In this document: in pieces, positions 1 to 7,617 of the stretch | How the letters are laid out: every line of letters begins with the position of its first letter | Position numbering within the stretch: position 1 is the stretch's first letter | Source: Lachnospiraceae bacterium | GTDB lineage: Bacteria; Bacillota; Clostridia; Lachnospirales; Lachnospiraceae | Direction: 5' to 3' | Length of the DNA: 64,000 nt | Assembly: GCA_022510745.1 (NCBI GenBank) | Contig: JAFLSY010000001.1 | Coordinates: 359,042 to 423,041, forward strand | Translations under genes and position numbers: made by a program | Notes under the pieces: generated by a model | The model's input: only the letters and a program-made list of their open reading frames with translations | The model's database searches: none | What the model was told of the DNA's origin: nothing

Positions 1-1
1 C

Positions 2-181
2 ATTGTAGGAGAGCATGATGTGATTTTTGCGGGAGCCGATGAGGTAGTAACTTTTTCCCATACGGCTTATTCTAAGGCGGTATTTGGCAAAGGCGCCATT
101 CAGGCGGCTAAGTTTTTGGCGGGTAAACCCGCGGGACTCTACAATATGAGTGCAGTGATCGATGAGGCAGGTCAGATCTGA
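2..181 (+). CDS. dapB: 4-hydroxy-tetrahydrodipicolinate reductase, C-terminal end (partial)
   Basis: The open frame enters from the left edge and gives the last 59 residues before a TGA. The segment contains GEHDVIF, a Thr-x-Ser-His followed by an Ala-Tyr-Ser-Lys-Ala-Val-Phe stretch, and a short Gly-Leu-Tyr-x-Met tail, which fits the C-terminal domain end of DapB. This enzyme reduces the diaminopimelate/lysine pathway intermediate with NAD(P)H in the cytoplasm. The catalytic core lies outside the window, so the call rests on the tail alone. A strong hairpin terminator follows directly. Confidence 0.8.
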   Translation: MVGEHDVIFAGADEVVTFSHTAYSKAVFGKGAIQAAKFLAGKPAGLYNMSAVIDEAGQI

Positions 182-193
182 TCAAAAAACAAC

Positions 194-227
194 CGAAGCA
201 GGCAAATGCCTGCTTCGACTGCTTTTT
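194..227. terminator. Bidirectional intrinsic terminator between dapB and a convergent lipoprotein gene
   Basis: The arms CGAAGCAGGC and GCCTGCTTCG (10 bp) close a 4-nt loop. A T run follows on the + strand and an A run precedes it, so the hairpin can serve dapB and the convergent lipoprotein gene. Confidence 0.8.
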
Positions 228-231
228 GTGG

Positions 232-672
232 TTAACGGCCCATAGCGCCTGTACCGGCGTTAGAAGAGTTTCCGTTTCCGGTGCCTGTAACGTCGTTGGT
301 AATATCAGATATGCCATCGCCGATATCGTTGAAAATATCGCCTACGGTATTGCCTGCATCATTCAGTGCGCCGTTAACGCCATTGCTTCTACCGGTGCCG
401 CTGTTAGTGGTATTGCCATTAGTGGTGTTACCGTTAGTGGTATTACCACGAGTGGTATTACCACTTGTGCTGCCGTTATTGGTGTTACCGTTAGTGCTAT
501 TGCCATTGGTGCCATTGTAATTGCCGCTTCCCGTACCGCCTACATTGCTTTCGTTGGTGGTGCTGCCGGCCATATTGTTGCCATTGTTCATAGAACCGCT
601 GCCACATGCTGTCAGAGCACATGCGCTCATGACTGCTAAGCAGAGTATTGTTGTCTTCATTTTTATTTTCAT
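232..672 (-). CDS. Small Asn/Gly/Thr-rich lipoprotein of unknown function
   Basis: The 146-residue product has a short Lys-rich start, a hydrophobic stretch and the lipobox LTAC near residue 23, so it is probably lipidated and exported. The mature part is almost entirely Asn, Gly, Thr and Ser, with about four consecutive 5-residue units of the form GNTTN in the middle. These are encoded by near-perfect 15-bp DNA repeats (about 412-520), a place where slippage could change length. The C-terminal third (AGNTVGDIFNDIGDGISDI) is less repetitive. A ribosome binding site AAGGGGTGA lies 7 nt before the chosen ATG; a second ATG two codons in is possible. No enzymatic motif is visible. Confidence 0.7.
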   Translation of the reverse strand: MKIKMKTTILCLAVMSACALTACGSGSMNNGNNMAGSTTNESNVGGTGSGNYNGTNGNSTNGNTNNGSTSGNTTRGNTTNGNTTNGNTTNSGTGRSNGVNGALNDAGNTVGDIFNDIGDGISDITNDVTGTGNGNSSNAGTGAMGR

Positions 673-838
673 AATATCACCCCTTTTATAAAATAAATAT
701 CAGACGTTAGTATTGTGTGCAGTGAAATTTAATTTATGCAAAGCAGTAGTCAAAAAAAATTTTTTATTATAAAATGTAAAAAAGTGAAAAAATAGGGAGG
801 AAAAGGTTGAAAAGCATCATTTTCAATCTTTAAATAAA

Positions 839-1612
839 ATGGAATTCAGACCCTGTATCGATATTCATAACGGAAAGGTAAAGCAGATTGTAGGCAGCAG
901 TCTGACAGATGAAAACAATACAGCCCGGGAAAATTTTGTGGCGTGGCAGGATGCAGCATATTTTGCCGATCTTTATAGACAGTCCGATTTGCGGGGCGGG
1001 CATGTGATTCTCCTAAATCCTGTATCCAGTCCTTTGTATGAAGTCACTAAGGGTCAGGCTCTGCAGGCTCTTGCCGCTTATCCGGACGGTCTGCAGGCAG
1101 GCGGCGGTATCACGCCTGAGAACGCCGAAGATTTTTTGCGGGCAGGGGCCAGTCATGTGATCGTGACCTCCTATGTATTCAGAGAGGGAAGGATTGACTA
1201 TGACAGACTGAAAGAAATGAAATCTGCTGTAGGCAGGGACAGACTGGTGCTGGATGTCAGCTGTAAAAAGAAAGCGGAGGGGTATGTAGTAGTCACGGAC
1301 AGATGGCAGAAAGAGACAAAAGAAGAGGTAAACGAGGACCTGTTAAATATACTTTCTGACTATTGTGATGAATTTTTAATTCATGCCGTGGATGTGGAAG
1401 GAAAAGAAAACGGTATTGAAAGAGAATTGGCGGCCATGCTGGGAGTTTACAGAGGGATTCCCGTGACCTATGCGGGCGGCGTCCACAGTTTGGAGGATCT
1501 GCGGCTTTTGAAGAATCTGGGAAAGGACAGAGTCAATGTGACAATAGGCAGCGCCTTGGATATTTTTGGAGGAAACCTGCCCTTTCATGAGATCGTATCA
1601 TTTCTGAAATAA
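839..1612 (+). CDS. hisA: HisA-type ProFAR isomerase, eukaryotic-like subtype
   Basis: The 257-residue protein begins FRPCIDIHNGKVKQIVGSSL, the HisA-fold N-terminus with the catalytic Asp in CIDIHNG. It continues with QAGGGI and YAGGVHS, the two phosphate-binding loops of the (beta/alpha)8 barrel. The enzyme isomerises the ribosylamino-imidazole intermediate of histidine synthesis. Spacing and sequence resemble the HIS6-type family found in fungi and plants and in some Clostridia rather than the common bacterial HisA; this is recognition, not an alignment. No other his genes are nearby, so it is detached from an operon. The ATG has no Shine-Dalgarno directly before it; a good AGGGAGG sits about 40 nt upstream in front of a tiny TTG frame (see findings). 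A terminator follows. Confidence 0.8.
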   Translation: MEFRPCIDIHNGKVKQIVGSSLTDENNTARENFVAWQDAAYFADLYRQSDLRGGHVILLNPVSSPLYEVTKGQALQALAAYPDGLQAGGGITPENAEDFLRAGASHVIVTSYVFREGRIDYDRLKEMKSAVGRDRLVLDVSCKKKAEGYVVVTDRWQKETKEEVNEDLLNILSDYCDEFLIHAVDVEGKENGIERELAAMLGVYRGIPVTYAGGVHSLEDLRLLKNLGKDRVNVTIGSALDIFGGNLPFHEIVSFLK

Positions 1613-1621
1613 AATCCGCAA

Positions 1622-1656
1622 AAAAAGGACCAATCCGCAGATTGATCCTTTTTCTA
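1622..1656 (+). terminator. Intrinsic terminator after hisA
   Basis: AAGGACCAATC and GATTGATCCTT pair with one G-T type position around a CGCA loop and are followed by TTTTTC. It closes the isomerase transcript. Confidence 0.7.
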
Positions 1657-1761
1657 ATCCTATAAGACGATATTGCAAATTCTAAATAAAAATACTGATT
1701 AAGTCTTTTATATTGTAGAACAGGTACATCGTGTTACTGATTAGGTGACGTTATAATAAAA

Positions 1762-1962
1762 TTATAACTTGGTTACGTTTACAGCCTGAGGTCCTTTTTC
1801 GCCGTTTACAACTTCGAATTCAACAGCCTGGCCTTCATCCAAAGACTTGAAGCCTTCCATGTTCAGACCTGAATAATGTACGAATACATCATTGCCGGAT
1901 TCATCAGAGATGAAACCATAACCTTTTTGGTTGTTAAACCACTTTACTGTACCTTTGTTCAT
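1762..1962 (-). CDS. Cold shock protein (CspA family)
   Basis: A 66-residue single OB-fold protein. It carries both RNA-binding motifs of the family: KGYGFIS (RNP1) and DVFVHYS (RNP2), plus the typical start [10 protein letters not shown] and the end [10 protein letters not shown]. It should bind single-stranded RNA or DNA and melt structures. An ATG 13 codons upstream is open, but GGAGGT lies 7 nt before the ATG at 1962, which also matches family length, so the shorter form is chosen. The gene stands alone, with its own promoter and a hairpin in its leader. Confidence 0.95.
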   Translation of the reverse strand: MNKGTVKWFNNQKGYGFISDESGNDVFVHYSGLNMEGFKSLDEGQAVEFEVVNGEKGPQAVNVTKL

Positions 1963-1997
1963 TGTAGATACCTCCAAAAAATAAAAATAAGTCTTGT

Positions 1998-2014
1998 CCA
2001 TACATAGTGTATGG
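1998..2014 (-). promoter_or_regulatory. Hairpin in the 5' leader of the cold shock gene
   Basis: The perfect inverted repeat CCATACA/TGTATGG with a 3-nt loop lies between the predicted start of transcription and the ribosome binding site of the cold shock gene. Structured leaders are common in csp mRNAs; a role as a temperature-sensitive element is inference. Confidence 0.45.
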
Positions 2015-2033
2015 TTAACAACAGATTTAGAAT

Positions 2034-2062
2034 AGCATACTATTTTGAAAAAGTAAAGACAA
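2034..2062 (-). promoter_or_regulatory. Sigma-A type promoter of the cold shock gene
   Basis: On the minus strand TTGTCT and TATGCT are separated by exactly 17 nt, about 70 nt before the cold shock start codon. Confidence 0.6.
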
Positions 2063-2148
2063 AGACTTGATTTTTATATGGCAGTATGATAATTTCTTTA
2101 CTGGCTGACAAGACAGATGCATACAAGGCAGTATGGAAAGGTAATTTT

Positions 2149-3198
2149 ATGAAAAAGGCAAAAGAGATATTGAATCATATTTTTATTGATGGACTCTCCG
2201 GTATGGCACTGGGACTGTTTTCCACCCTGATCATCGGGACCATTATCGCACAGATCGGAACATTGCTCGGAGGAAATGTGGGAGCCTATCTGACAGGTAT
2301 AGCCAATGTGGCAAAAACAGCGACAGGAGCCGGCATTGGTGTAGGCGTTGCATGTAAGTTTAAGCAGGGACCGCTAGTAACGGTTTCCGCAGCCGCAACC
2401 GGCATGCTGGGCGCTTTTCCGGCTGTCGTTTCCATGGAAAGTTTTGCGCTGGGGGCGCCGGGAGAGCCTCTGGGTGCGTTTATCGCAGCGCTGACCGCAA
2501 TTGAAATAGGACGACTGGTGGCAGGAAAGACCAAAGTGGACATTATTGTAACACCTTTTGTATCCATTCTCTCCGGTGCGGTCGTGGGCTTTGTACTGGG
2601 TCCCTATATTTCTGCTTTTATGGGTTGGCTGGGAACACTGGTGAATATAAATGTGGAAGCGCACCCTGTTTTAGGTGGTATCGTGGTGTCCGTACTGATG
2701 GGGATGATACTGACATTGCCCATTAGCTCCGCGGCGATCGGTATATCTATGAGTATTACCGGTCTGGCAGCGGGAGCCGCCACTGTGGGCTGCTGCTGCA
2801 ATATGGTGGGATTCGCAGTGGCAAGTTATCGGGAAAACAAGCTGGGCGGTCTGGCAGCACAGGGTGTGGGTACATCCATGCTTCAGGTGCCGAATATCGT
2901 GAAAAAACCCATTATCTGGCTGCCGGCTATTCTCTCGAGCGCTATTTTGGGACCAATAGCCGCTGCTGTATTTAAAATGGTGAGTACGCCGGTTGGCTCC
3001 GGCATGGGCTCCGCAGGTTTTGTAGGTCAGATTGCGGCCTATGGCGCTATGACGGAAAGCGGCATGAGTATGCCTGCCGCATTGGGCCTGATTTTACTTA
3101 TGCACTTTTTGCTGCCCGCTGTATTGACCCTTGTCTTTTCGGAATTCATGCGTAAAAAGGGCTGGATTTCGCTGGGAGATATGGCTTTAAACGTGTAA
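2149..3198 (+). CDS. PTS-like EIIC membrane protein (PTS_EIIC_2 family)
   Basis: A 349-residue, highly hydrophobic protein with roughly nine to ten membrane segments and many small residues. Motifs such as GLSGMALGLFSTLIIGTI, GAGIGVGVACKF and ISSAAIGISMSITGLAAGAA match the phosphotransferase-like IIC family that occurs without attached IIA/IIB domains. The start is set at 2149 because GGAAAGG lies 7 nt before it and the upstream ATG at 2086 has none. No IIA or IIB gene is next to it. The substrate is unknown, and regulation or transport independent of the PTS is possible. Confidence 0.75.
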   Translation: MKKAKEILNHIFIDGLSGMALGLFSTLIIGTIIAQIGTLLGGNVGAYLTGIANVAKTATGAGIGVGVACKFKQGPLVTVSAAATGMLGAFPAVVSMESFALGAPGEPLGAFIAALTAIEIGRLVAGKTKVDIIVTPFVSILSGAVVGFVLGPYISAFMGWLGTLVNINVEAHPVLGGIVVSVLMGMILTLPISSAAIGISMSITGLAAGAATVGCCCNMVGFAVASYRENKLGGLAAQGVGTSMLQVPNIVKKPIIWLPAILSSAILGPIAAAVFKMVSTPVGSGMGSAGFVGQIAAYGAMTESGMSMPAALGLILLMHFLLPAVLTLVFSEFMRKKGWISLGDMALNV

Positions 3199-3255
3199 TT
3201 TGTATAAAAAAATTACGATATTTTGGCCAAATGTTACAAAAATGTTAAATAAACA

Positions 3256-3284
3256 TTGTTTCAACAGGTCACCTGTGGTAAAAT
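3256..3284 (+). promoter_or_regulatory. Promoter with an internal palindrome upstream of the M23/bactofilin pair
   Basis: TTGTTT and TAAAAT are 17 nt apart, and the -10 is extended (TGGTAAAAT). A perfect 13-nt palindrome ACAGGT-C-ACCTGT (3264-3276) occupies the spacer, a position where a bound repressor or activator would touch RNA polymerase. The promoter call is good; the operator is inference. Confidence 0.55.
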
Positions 3285-3312
3285 AGATGGAGTTTACTGG
3301 AGGTGACTTTTT

Positions 3313-4023
3313 ATGTTTAAAAAGAAGCACAAGAGAAAAGTAAGCCATATTATCATATTCACCACAGACGCTGTAGATGCCAGGACCAGACAGCTTAAAA
3401 TCAGGCCTTGGGCATCAGGGCTGCTTACCCTGATAACCTGTGTCCTGCTTGGTTCTCTGATAGGATATATTGTTTATGAGGGACAAATATGGGATATGAA
3501 CAGACAAAAGGAGGTCAGGCAGCAGGAGGAGATAGAAGTACTGGAACAGGAAAAACGCTCTCTGGAAGAAGAAATAGAGGAGTTAAACGTAAAACTGGAG
3601 GTGTTAAGTACAACAGTAAATGAGCAGTCACAGACAGCAGACGCACTGCAGGAAGAACTGGAGCAGCAGAGCCTTCCCACCGCATATCCGCTCTCAGGTT
3701 CAGCAGGGATCGAGGTTGTGACAGAGGGGGAGCCCATGGTGATCTTTACACCCTCGGACGGTATGGTGTTGGCCTCCGCCAAAGGCAGGGTCACTGCGAT
3801 CGAAGAGGATGAAAATTACGGAAATAAGGTAATAGTGGATCACGGAAACGGCTATGTATCTGTTTACTTCAACCGTGGAGATGCGCAGGTTAAAGTCGGT
3901 GATGAAGTGTCAAAAGGGACGACACTTTTTCTCATTGGAGAAAATAACAAACAGTTAATTTATCAAATTATGCAGGATGATGTTTATATCAGCCCAATGG
4001 ACATCATGTATACTCCCGGCTGA
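3313..4023 (+). CDS. Membrane-anchored coiled-coil protein with degenerate LytM/M23 domain
   Basis: The 236-residue protein has a basic cytoplasmic start, one membrane segment at about 36-58, a Glu/Gln/Leu-rich coiled coil at about 65-115, and a C-terminal LytM-like beta domain at about 140-236. The domain shows the fold signature (GRVTAIEEDENYGNKVIVDHGNGYVSVYF, given here by position 160-190, and VKVGDEVSKGTTLFLIG). The zinc ligands expected in the two histidine motifs are replaced: YFN where YAH is usual and LIYQI where an HFE-type motif is usual. It is therefore probably a scaffold rather than a hydrolase, as in SpoIIQ-like proteins. The start is ATG with GGAGGTGA upstream. A bactofilin gene follows within about 30 nt, a pairing known from other bacteria. 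Confidence 0.85.
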   Translation: MFKKKHKRKVSHIIIFTTDAVDARTRQLKIRPWASGLLTLITCVLLGSLIGYIVYEGQIWDMNRQKEVRQQEEIEVLEQEKRSLEEEIEELNVKLEVLSTTVNEQSQTADALQEELEQQSLPTAYPLSGSAGIEVVTEGEPMVIFTPSDGMVLASAKGRVTAIEEDENYGNKVIVDHGNGYVSVYFNRGDAQVKVGDEVSKGTTLFLIGENNKQLIYQIMQDDVYISPMDIMYTPG

Positions 4024-4053
4024 TGCAGAATGAAAGAAAGGAATCGGAGAAGA

Positions 4054-4566
4054 ATGAGTACAAAAAATTCACAAATCAAAATTACAACCATTATTGGTAA
4101 GGACGTTGTTATAGACGGTGATTTTACCGCCACGGGATCTGTCAGAATGGACGGCACGGTAGAAGGCAATGTAAAGGTAGGAGGACATCTGTTGGTGGGT
4201 GTTTCCGGAAAAATACACGGTGATTTGGAGGCTTCTTCCACTGCTATAGGAGGAGAGATCATAGGTAACGTTACAGCGCTTGAAAAAACGGAGTTGACTT
4301 CTACAGCAAGAGTGATCGGGGATATCCGGACCAATCTTATCGTGATTGATGAAAAAGCGATTTTCCAGGGGAAATGCGATATGAATCAGGAAGAATTGAA
4401 GCCCCGAAGACGAGCGCCCAGAGAGAATAGGGCGGGCAAGCGTTCAGCTAAGGATGCCTTGAGAGACGCCTTAAAGGCTGCGGAGGAAGAAGCAAATGCG
4501 TCCGATGCAGCGGAAGGAGCGACGGCTGCAAGTGCAGATGCAGGAGAAGAGAATACGCTGATTTAA
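4054..4566 (+). CDS. Bactofilin
   Basis: The 170-residue protein has a central right-handed beta-helix of short Gly/Val/Ile repeats (DVVIDGDFTATGSVRMDG, VEGNVKVGGHLLVG, KIHGDLEAS, IIGNVTA), the mark of bactofilins, which polymerise into filaments without nucleotides. The tail is basic (KPRRRAPRENRAGKR) and then Ala/Glu rich and probably disordered. An ATG at 4030 is open, but GGAGA lies just before the ATG at 4054 and the repeat begins soon after, so 4054 is preferred. It follows the LytM-like gene as an apparent two-gene operon, suggesting that the filament positions the envelope partner. Confidence 0.9.
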   Translation: MSTKNSQIKITTIIGKDVVIDGDFTATGSVRMDGTVEGNVKVGGHLLVGVSGKIHGDLEASSTAIGGEIIGNVTALEKTELTSTARVIGDIRTNLIVIDEKAIFQGKCDMNQEELKPRRRAPRENRAGKRSAKDALRDALKAAEEEANASDAAEGATAASADAGEENTLI

Positions 4567-4574
4567 AAAAGATA

Positions 4575-4604
4575 AAAAAGCGATGGTACAAGCCATCGCT
4601 TTTT
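4575..4604. terminator. Bidirectional terminator between bactofilin and yerC-like genes
   Basis: AAAAAGCGATGG and CCATCGCTTTTT pair over 12 bp with a 6-nt loop. A and T runs on both sides suit both convergent genes. Confidence 0.85.
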
Positions 4605-4611
4605 GCATGTA

Positions 4612-4926
4612 TTATTCTTTAGGGAGATTTTCCCTATGGGAAGATCCCATGCGGGAAAATACCAATGAATAGCCGTCGTTACCGTAGTTTAAAGAACGGT
4701 TGACCCGGCTGATGGTGGCAGTAGAGGCGCCGGTCTTCTCGGCAATTTCCAGATAGGTTTTACGCTCATTTAACATGGCGGCAACCTCAAAGCGCTGAGA
4801 CAATGACAGAAGTTCGTTGACCGTACAAAGATCTTCAAAAAAACTGTAGCATTCTTCTCTGGATTGCAACTGCAGAATTGCATCAAAAAGATGGTCTACC
4901 GCATCAGTTTTTATTTTTTTATTCAT
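4612..4926 (-). CDS. YerC/YecD-type TrpR-like DNA-binding protein
   Basis: A 104-residue helical protein. Residues 40-100 match the TrpR-like fold: ELLSLSQRFEVAAMLNERKTYLEIAEKTGASTATISRVNR contains the helix-turn-helix (TYLEIAEKTGASTATISRV). This resembles the YerC family of Bacillota, small predicted transcription regulators that lack the tryptophan repressor's known pathway context. GAGGT lies 6-8 nt before the ATG at 4926, so this start is used rather than the one 9 codons upstream. The target is unknown. Confidence 0.85.
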   Translation of the reverse strand: MNKKIKTDAVDHLFDAILQLQSREECYSFFEDLCTVNELLSLSQRFEVAAMLNERKTYLEIAEKTGASTATISRVNRSLNYGNDGYSLVFSRMGSSHRENLPKE

Positions 4927-5056
4927 AGGTGTTACCTCACAAATTTTTGACAATACGGAGTATATTCATTAACCGCTTCTCCGCTTACTATGGCTAGTGT
5001 ATCATACTAAAATTATAAAGTAAAGAAAGAAAATTTATATACCATGAATAAAAAAC

Positions 5057-5085
5057 TTGTCATGTAGTATTCAATACTATATAAT
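5057..5085 (+). promoter_or_regulatory. Sigma-A type promoter of the DUF1836 gene
   Basis: TTGTCA and TATAAT are 17 nt apart. It lies 50 nt before the chosen start codon and overlaps the upstream open frame, which argues against any earlier start. Confidence 0.75.
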
Positions 5086-5134
5086 AAATAAAGAGACAAG
5101 TTATTACTCTTTTAGAAATAGGATGGTGAAGTAC

Positions 5135-5785
5135 ATGACGATTGATTCCGAAGATCTGGTGAACAGCATTTTAGCCAGTCTCACTAAAATAGAGTATATC
5201 AAACCGGAAGATATTCCCAATATTGATTTATATATGGACCAGGTAACCACTTTTATGGATAACAGACTTCGCTCCATGACCCGCAACCCGGGGGACGATA
5301 AGGTGCTTACCAAGACCATGATAAACAACTATGCCAAAAATGATCTGCTGCCTTCGCCGGAGAAGAAGAAATACTCCAAGGAGCATATGCTGCTGCTGAT
5401 CTTTATTTATTACTACAAAAATATCCTATCCATAGGAGATATCCAGACACTTTTTGCTCCCATTACGCAAAAGTTTTTTAAGGCGGAGAGCGGCTATAAG
5501 TTAGAGGATATTTACAATGAAGTATTCAGCATGGAAAAGGAGGAAATAGAGCAGTTAAAGCAGAATGTAAAGGAGAAATTTAAACGCGCGGAGTCAACCT
5601 TTGACACAGCGCCCGAGGAAGACAGGGAATTTTTAAAAAAATTTTCTTTTATCTGCCTGTTGAGTTTCGATGTCTATGTGAAAAAGCTCTTGATAGAAAA
5701 ACTGGTAGATGATATGCGGGATAAAAACGGAGTAGAAGGGAAAGATATCAAGAAAGAGAAAAAGGATAGAGAAAAAGAAAAGTGA
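5135..5785 (+). CDS. DUF1836 domain protein
   Basis: The 216-residue cytoplasmic protein matches the DUF1836 family by the layout YIKPEDIPNIDLYMDQVTTFMD, then NPGDDKVLTKTMINNYAKNDLLP and KKYSKEHMLLLIFIYYYK. The middle stretch resembles a winged or MerR-like helix-turn-helix, so a DNA-binding role is often assumed but unproven. The C-terminus is Lys/Glu rich. The start at 5135 has GGTGAA upstream and lies downstream of a good promoter. It is a single-gene unit with its own terminator. Confidence 0.8.
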   Translation: MTIDSEDLVNSILASLTKIEYIKPEDIPNIDLYMDQVTTFMDNRLRSMTRNPGDDKVLTKTMINNYAKNDLLPSPEKKKYSKEHMLLLIFIYYYKNILSIGDIQTLFAPITQKFFKAESGYKLEDIYNEVFSMEKEEIEQLKQNVKEKFKRAESTFDTAPEEDREFLKKFSFICLLSFDVYVKKLLIEKLVDDMRDKNGVEGKDIKKEKKDREKEK

Positions 5786-5815
5786 TTTTATAAATATTCT
5801 GATCTTGGATAACGT

Positions 5816-5850
5816 ATCAGCCGGAGAAAAATCCCCGGCTGATGTTTTTA
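5816..5850 (+). terminator. Intrinsic terminator after the DUF1836 gene
   Basis: ATCAGCCGG and CCGGCTGAT pair over 9 bp, then GTTTTTATTT follows. It also lies at the 3' side of the convergent solute-binding protein gene. Confidence 0.8.
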
Positions 5851-5859
5851 TTTACAATA

Positions 5860-6864
5860 TTATTTTTTTGCATTTTCCGCAAAGGTGGTGTTGACAAGGT
5901 CTGAATATGGTACGCGCTGTTTCAGAACGTCGGATTCCTGCAGAATATTCTGAAGCAGATCAAATGCGTCCTCTGTAAATATCAAATCTTCTTTCCAGGT
6001 ATCCTGTTCGTAATAACGCTTCACGATGGTCGTCAGGGTTTTCAGATCGGTTTCTTCAAACTGTGGCTGAATTACCTGCGCAATCTCTTCGGGCGTGTGG
6101 GAATTACAATAATCCATTCCTCTCTGCAGAGCGTTGGTAAAGGACTGGATCAATTCGGGATTCTTGTCAATATAACTTTTTTTGGCAGAAAAGGCGGTGT
6201 AGGGAACATAGCCGGAATCTTGACCTAAGGAGGCAACTACATAACCGTCACCCTTGGCTTCTAAAGCGGTGGCATGAGGTTCAAATTCCACTGTGAAATC
6301 ACCCTGCCCGCCGGAGAAGGCTGCTGCTGTGGAGCCGAAATCAATACTTTGGTCGATGGAAAGATCCTGCATAGGATCAATATTGTTTTTGAGCAGGATA
6401 TATTCAAAAACCATTTCCGGCATGCCGCCGGCTCTGCCGCCTAAAACGTTTGTTCCAATGATCATATCCCAGGTAAAGTTTTCAATGGGCTCTCTGGATA
6501 CTAAAAAATTGCCTGCACGCTGTGTGAGCTGGGCAAAGTTGACTGCATAGTCCTCTGTACCGCCCACATAAGTGTAAATAGTACTTTCACTGCCCATGAA
6601 ACCGATATCAGCTTCTCCTGTGAGCAGCGCGGTCATGGTCTTATCCGCACCGAAGCCGGTCACCAGTTCCAGGTCAATTCCTTCCTCTGCAAAATAGCCT
6701 TCCTCAATCGCTACATACATGGGTGCGTAGAATATGGAATGAGCTACCTCATTTAAGGTCACTTTGGTAAGATCGCCGGAGCTTTTTTTGCTGCCGCAGG
6801 CAGGCAGAATGGAAAGACATAATAAAAGCACCAACGATAAACAAAAGATTTGTCTCTTTTTCAT
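5860..6864 (-). CDS. ABC transporter solute-binding lipoprotein, NMT1/SsuA-ThiY type
   Basis: The 334-residue protein has a signal peptide ending in the lipobox LPAC. The mature part follows the NMT1/THI5-like periplasmic fold: VAIEEGYFAEEGIDLELVTGFG near the start, a GEADIGFMGSE phosphate/cofactor-binding type loop, and a helical C-terminus with PELIQSFTNALQRG. Members deliver pyrimidine thiamine precursors, sulfonates, taurine or similar compounds; the ligand cannot be read here. GGAGG lies 6 nt before the ATG. No ATPase or permease gene is adjacent, so it is an orphan component that must use a transporter encoded elsewhere. The gene upstream is a small regulator on the same strand. Confidence 0.85.
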   Translation of the reverse strand: MKKRQIFCLSLVLLLCLSILPACGSKKSSGDLTKVTLNEVAHSIFYAPMYVAIEEGYFAEEGIDLELVTGFGADKTMTALLTGEADIGFMGSESTIYTYVGGTEDYAVNFAQLTQRAGNFLVSREPIENFTWDMIIGTNVLGGRAGGMPEMVFEYILLKNNIDPMQDLSIDQSIDFGSTAAAFSGGQGDFTVEFEPHATALEAKGDGYVVASLGQDSGYVPYTAFSAKKSYIDKNPELIQSFTNALQRGMDYCNSHTPEEIAQVIQPQFEETDLKTLTTIVKRYYEQDTWKEDLIFTEDAFDLLQNILQESDVLKQRVPYSDLVNTTFAENAKK

Positions 6865-6930
6865 AAGATCCTCCTGTTTTTCGTGATGCTTTATTATATT
6901 TATTTTTAAAAAAATAGTGCACAAATGATA

Positions 6931-7416
6931 TTATTTGAGATGGATGTTTTTCTCAGCCCACAACTGCAGTGCTTTGGCATTGGTGGATATTTTGTCTAAG
7001 GAGTCCAGAATATGCTGAAAAGCCGGGCGTTCCTGCTCCGAGATGACCCCGTCCTCGGAGATGGCGATGAGGGAGAGCCGTAGTTCGTCAATATCCTGCA
7101 GAGAGCCAAGTACCTTTAGCGCCAGTCTGTCAAAATCGTCGATGGTGACCTCCTTTATGCTGCCTTTGCCGATGGGACATTCTTTTGCACAGTAGGAATT
7201 ACAGAGTTCGGGACTGTTATAGGTTTTCGACATGGACAATACCTCTTCAGGGTAGGGCGCAATCGTATCCAACTCTATCCGTGCCAGACGGGTTCTGTCA
7301 ATACCGATGATTTCCGCTGCCTTTTCCCTGCTGGTAAAGTCCTCATTTGTCTTAGAGGCTTCATATCGTGCGAGATAGTACATGTTATCAGCCGCTTTTG
7401 TGGCTTTTTTTCCCAT
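6931..7416 (-). CDS. XRE-like helix-turn-helix regulator with a cysteine cluster
   Basis: The 161-residue protein starts with an XRE-type region (TSREKAAEIIGIDRTRLARIELDTIAPYPEEVLSMSKTY) at about 27-68. A four-cysteine patch (C-x3-C-x3-C in LCNSYCAKECPIGK) follows at about 70-82, and a helical C-terminus of about 75 residues completes it. The cysteines could hold a metal or Fe-S cluster or serve as a redox switch; that is inference. AAGGGGAT lies 9 nt before the ATG. It is transcribed toward and ends 66 nt before the solute-binding lipoprotein gene, so it may control it. Confidence 0.65.
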   Translation of the reverse strand: MGKKATKAADNMYYLARYEASKTNEDFTSREKAAEIIGIDRTRLARIELDTIAPYPEEVLSMSKTYNSPELCNSYCAKECPIGKGSIKEVTIDDFDRLALKVLGSLQDIDELRLSLIAISEDGVISEQERPAFQHILDSLDKISTNAKALQLWAEKNIHLK

Positions 7417-7528
7417 AGTGGTAAATCCCCTTTATACTATATAATGTATCTGTCACCGTTATCTAAGTACAGTTTATGTAAAAAAGGAGCTCTTGTAAAG
7501 AAAAAACTTATAATATTGTAAAAGTTTG

Positions 7529-7557
7529 TTGAGAAATACGGGAAAACTTGGTACAAT
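7529..7557 (+). promoter_or_regulatory. Promoter of the SPFH/zinc-ribbon operon
   Basis: TTGAGA and TACAAT are 17 nt apart with an extended -10 (TGGTACAAT), about 60 nt before the ATG. Confidence 0.7.
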
Positions 7558-7617
7558 ATCCGTAAGGGCTTTCATAAACTTGTATAAGTTAAAAATACAT
7601 AAAATGGAGGAAGAAAA

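Noticed and set aside
412..520. Short regular repeats resembling a CRISPR array
   Set aside because: The units are 15 bp, contiguous, without spacers, and code for GNTTN repeats.
226..639. A + strand frame of 137 codons with Val/Ala/Ile repeats
   Set aside because: It is the complement of the Asn/Thr repeats in the minus-strand lipoprotein, which has a signal peptide and a good ribosome binding site.
673..838. Riboswitch before the HisA gene
   Set aside because: The gap is A+T rich with no conserved stem arrangement that I can recognise.
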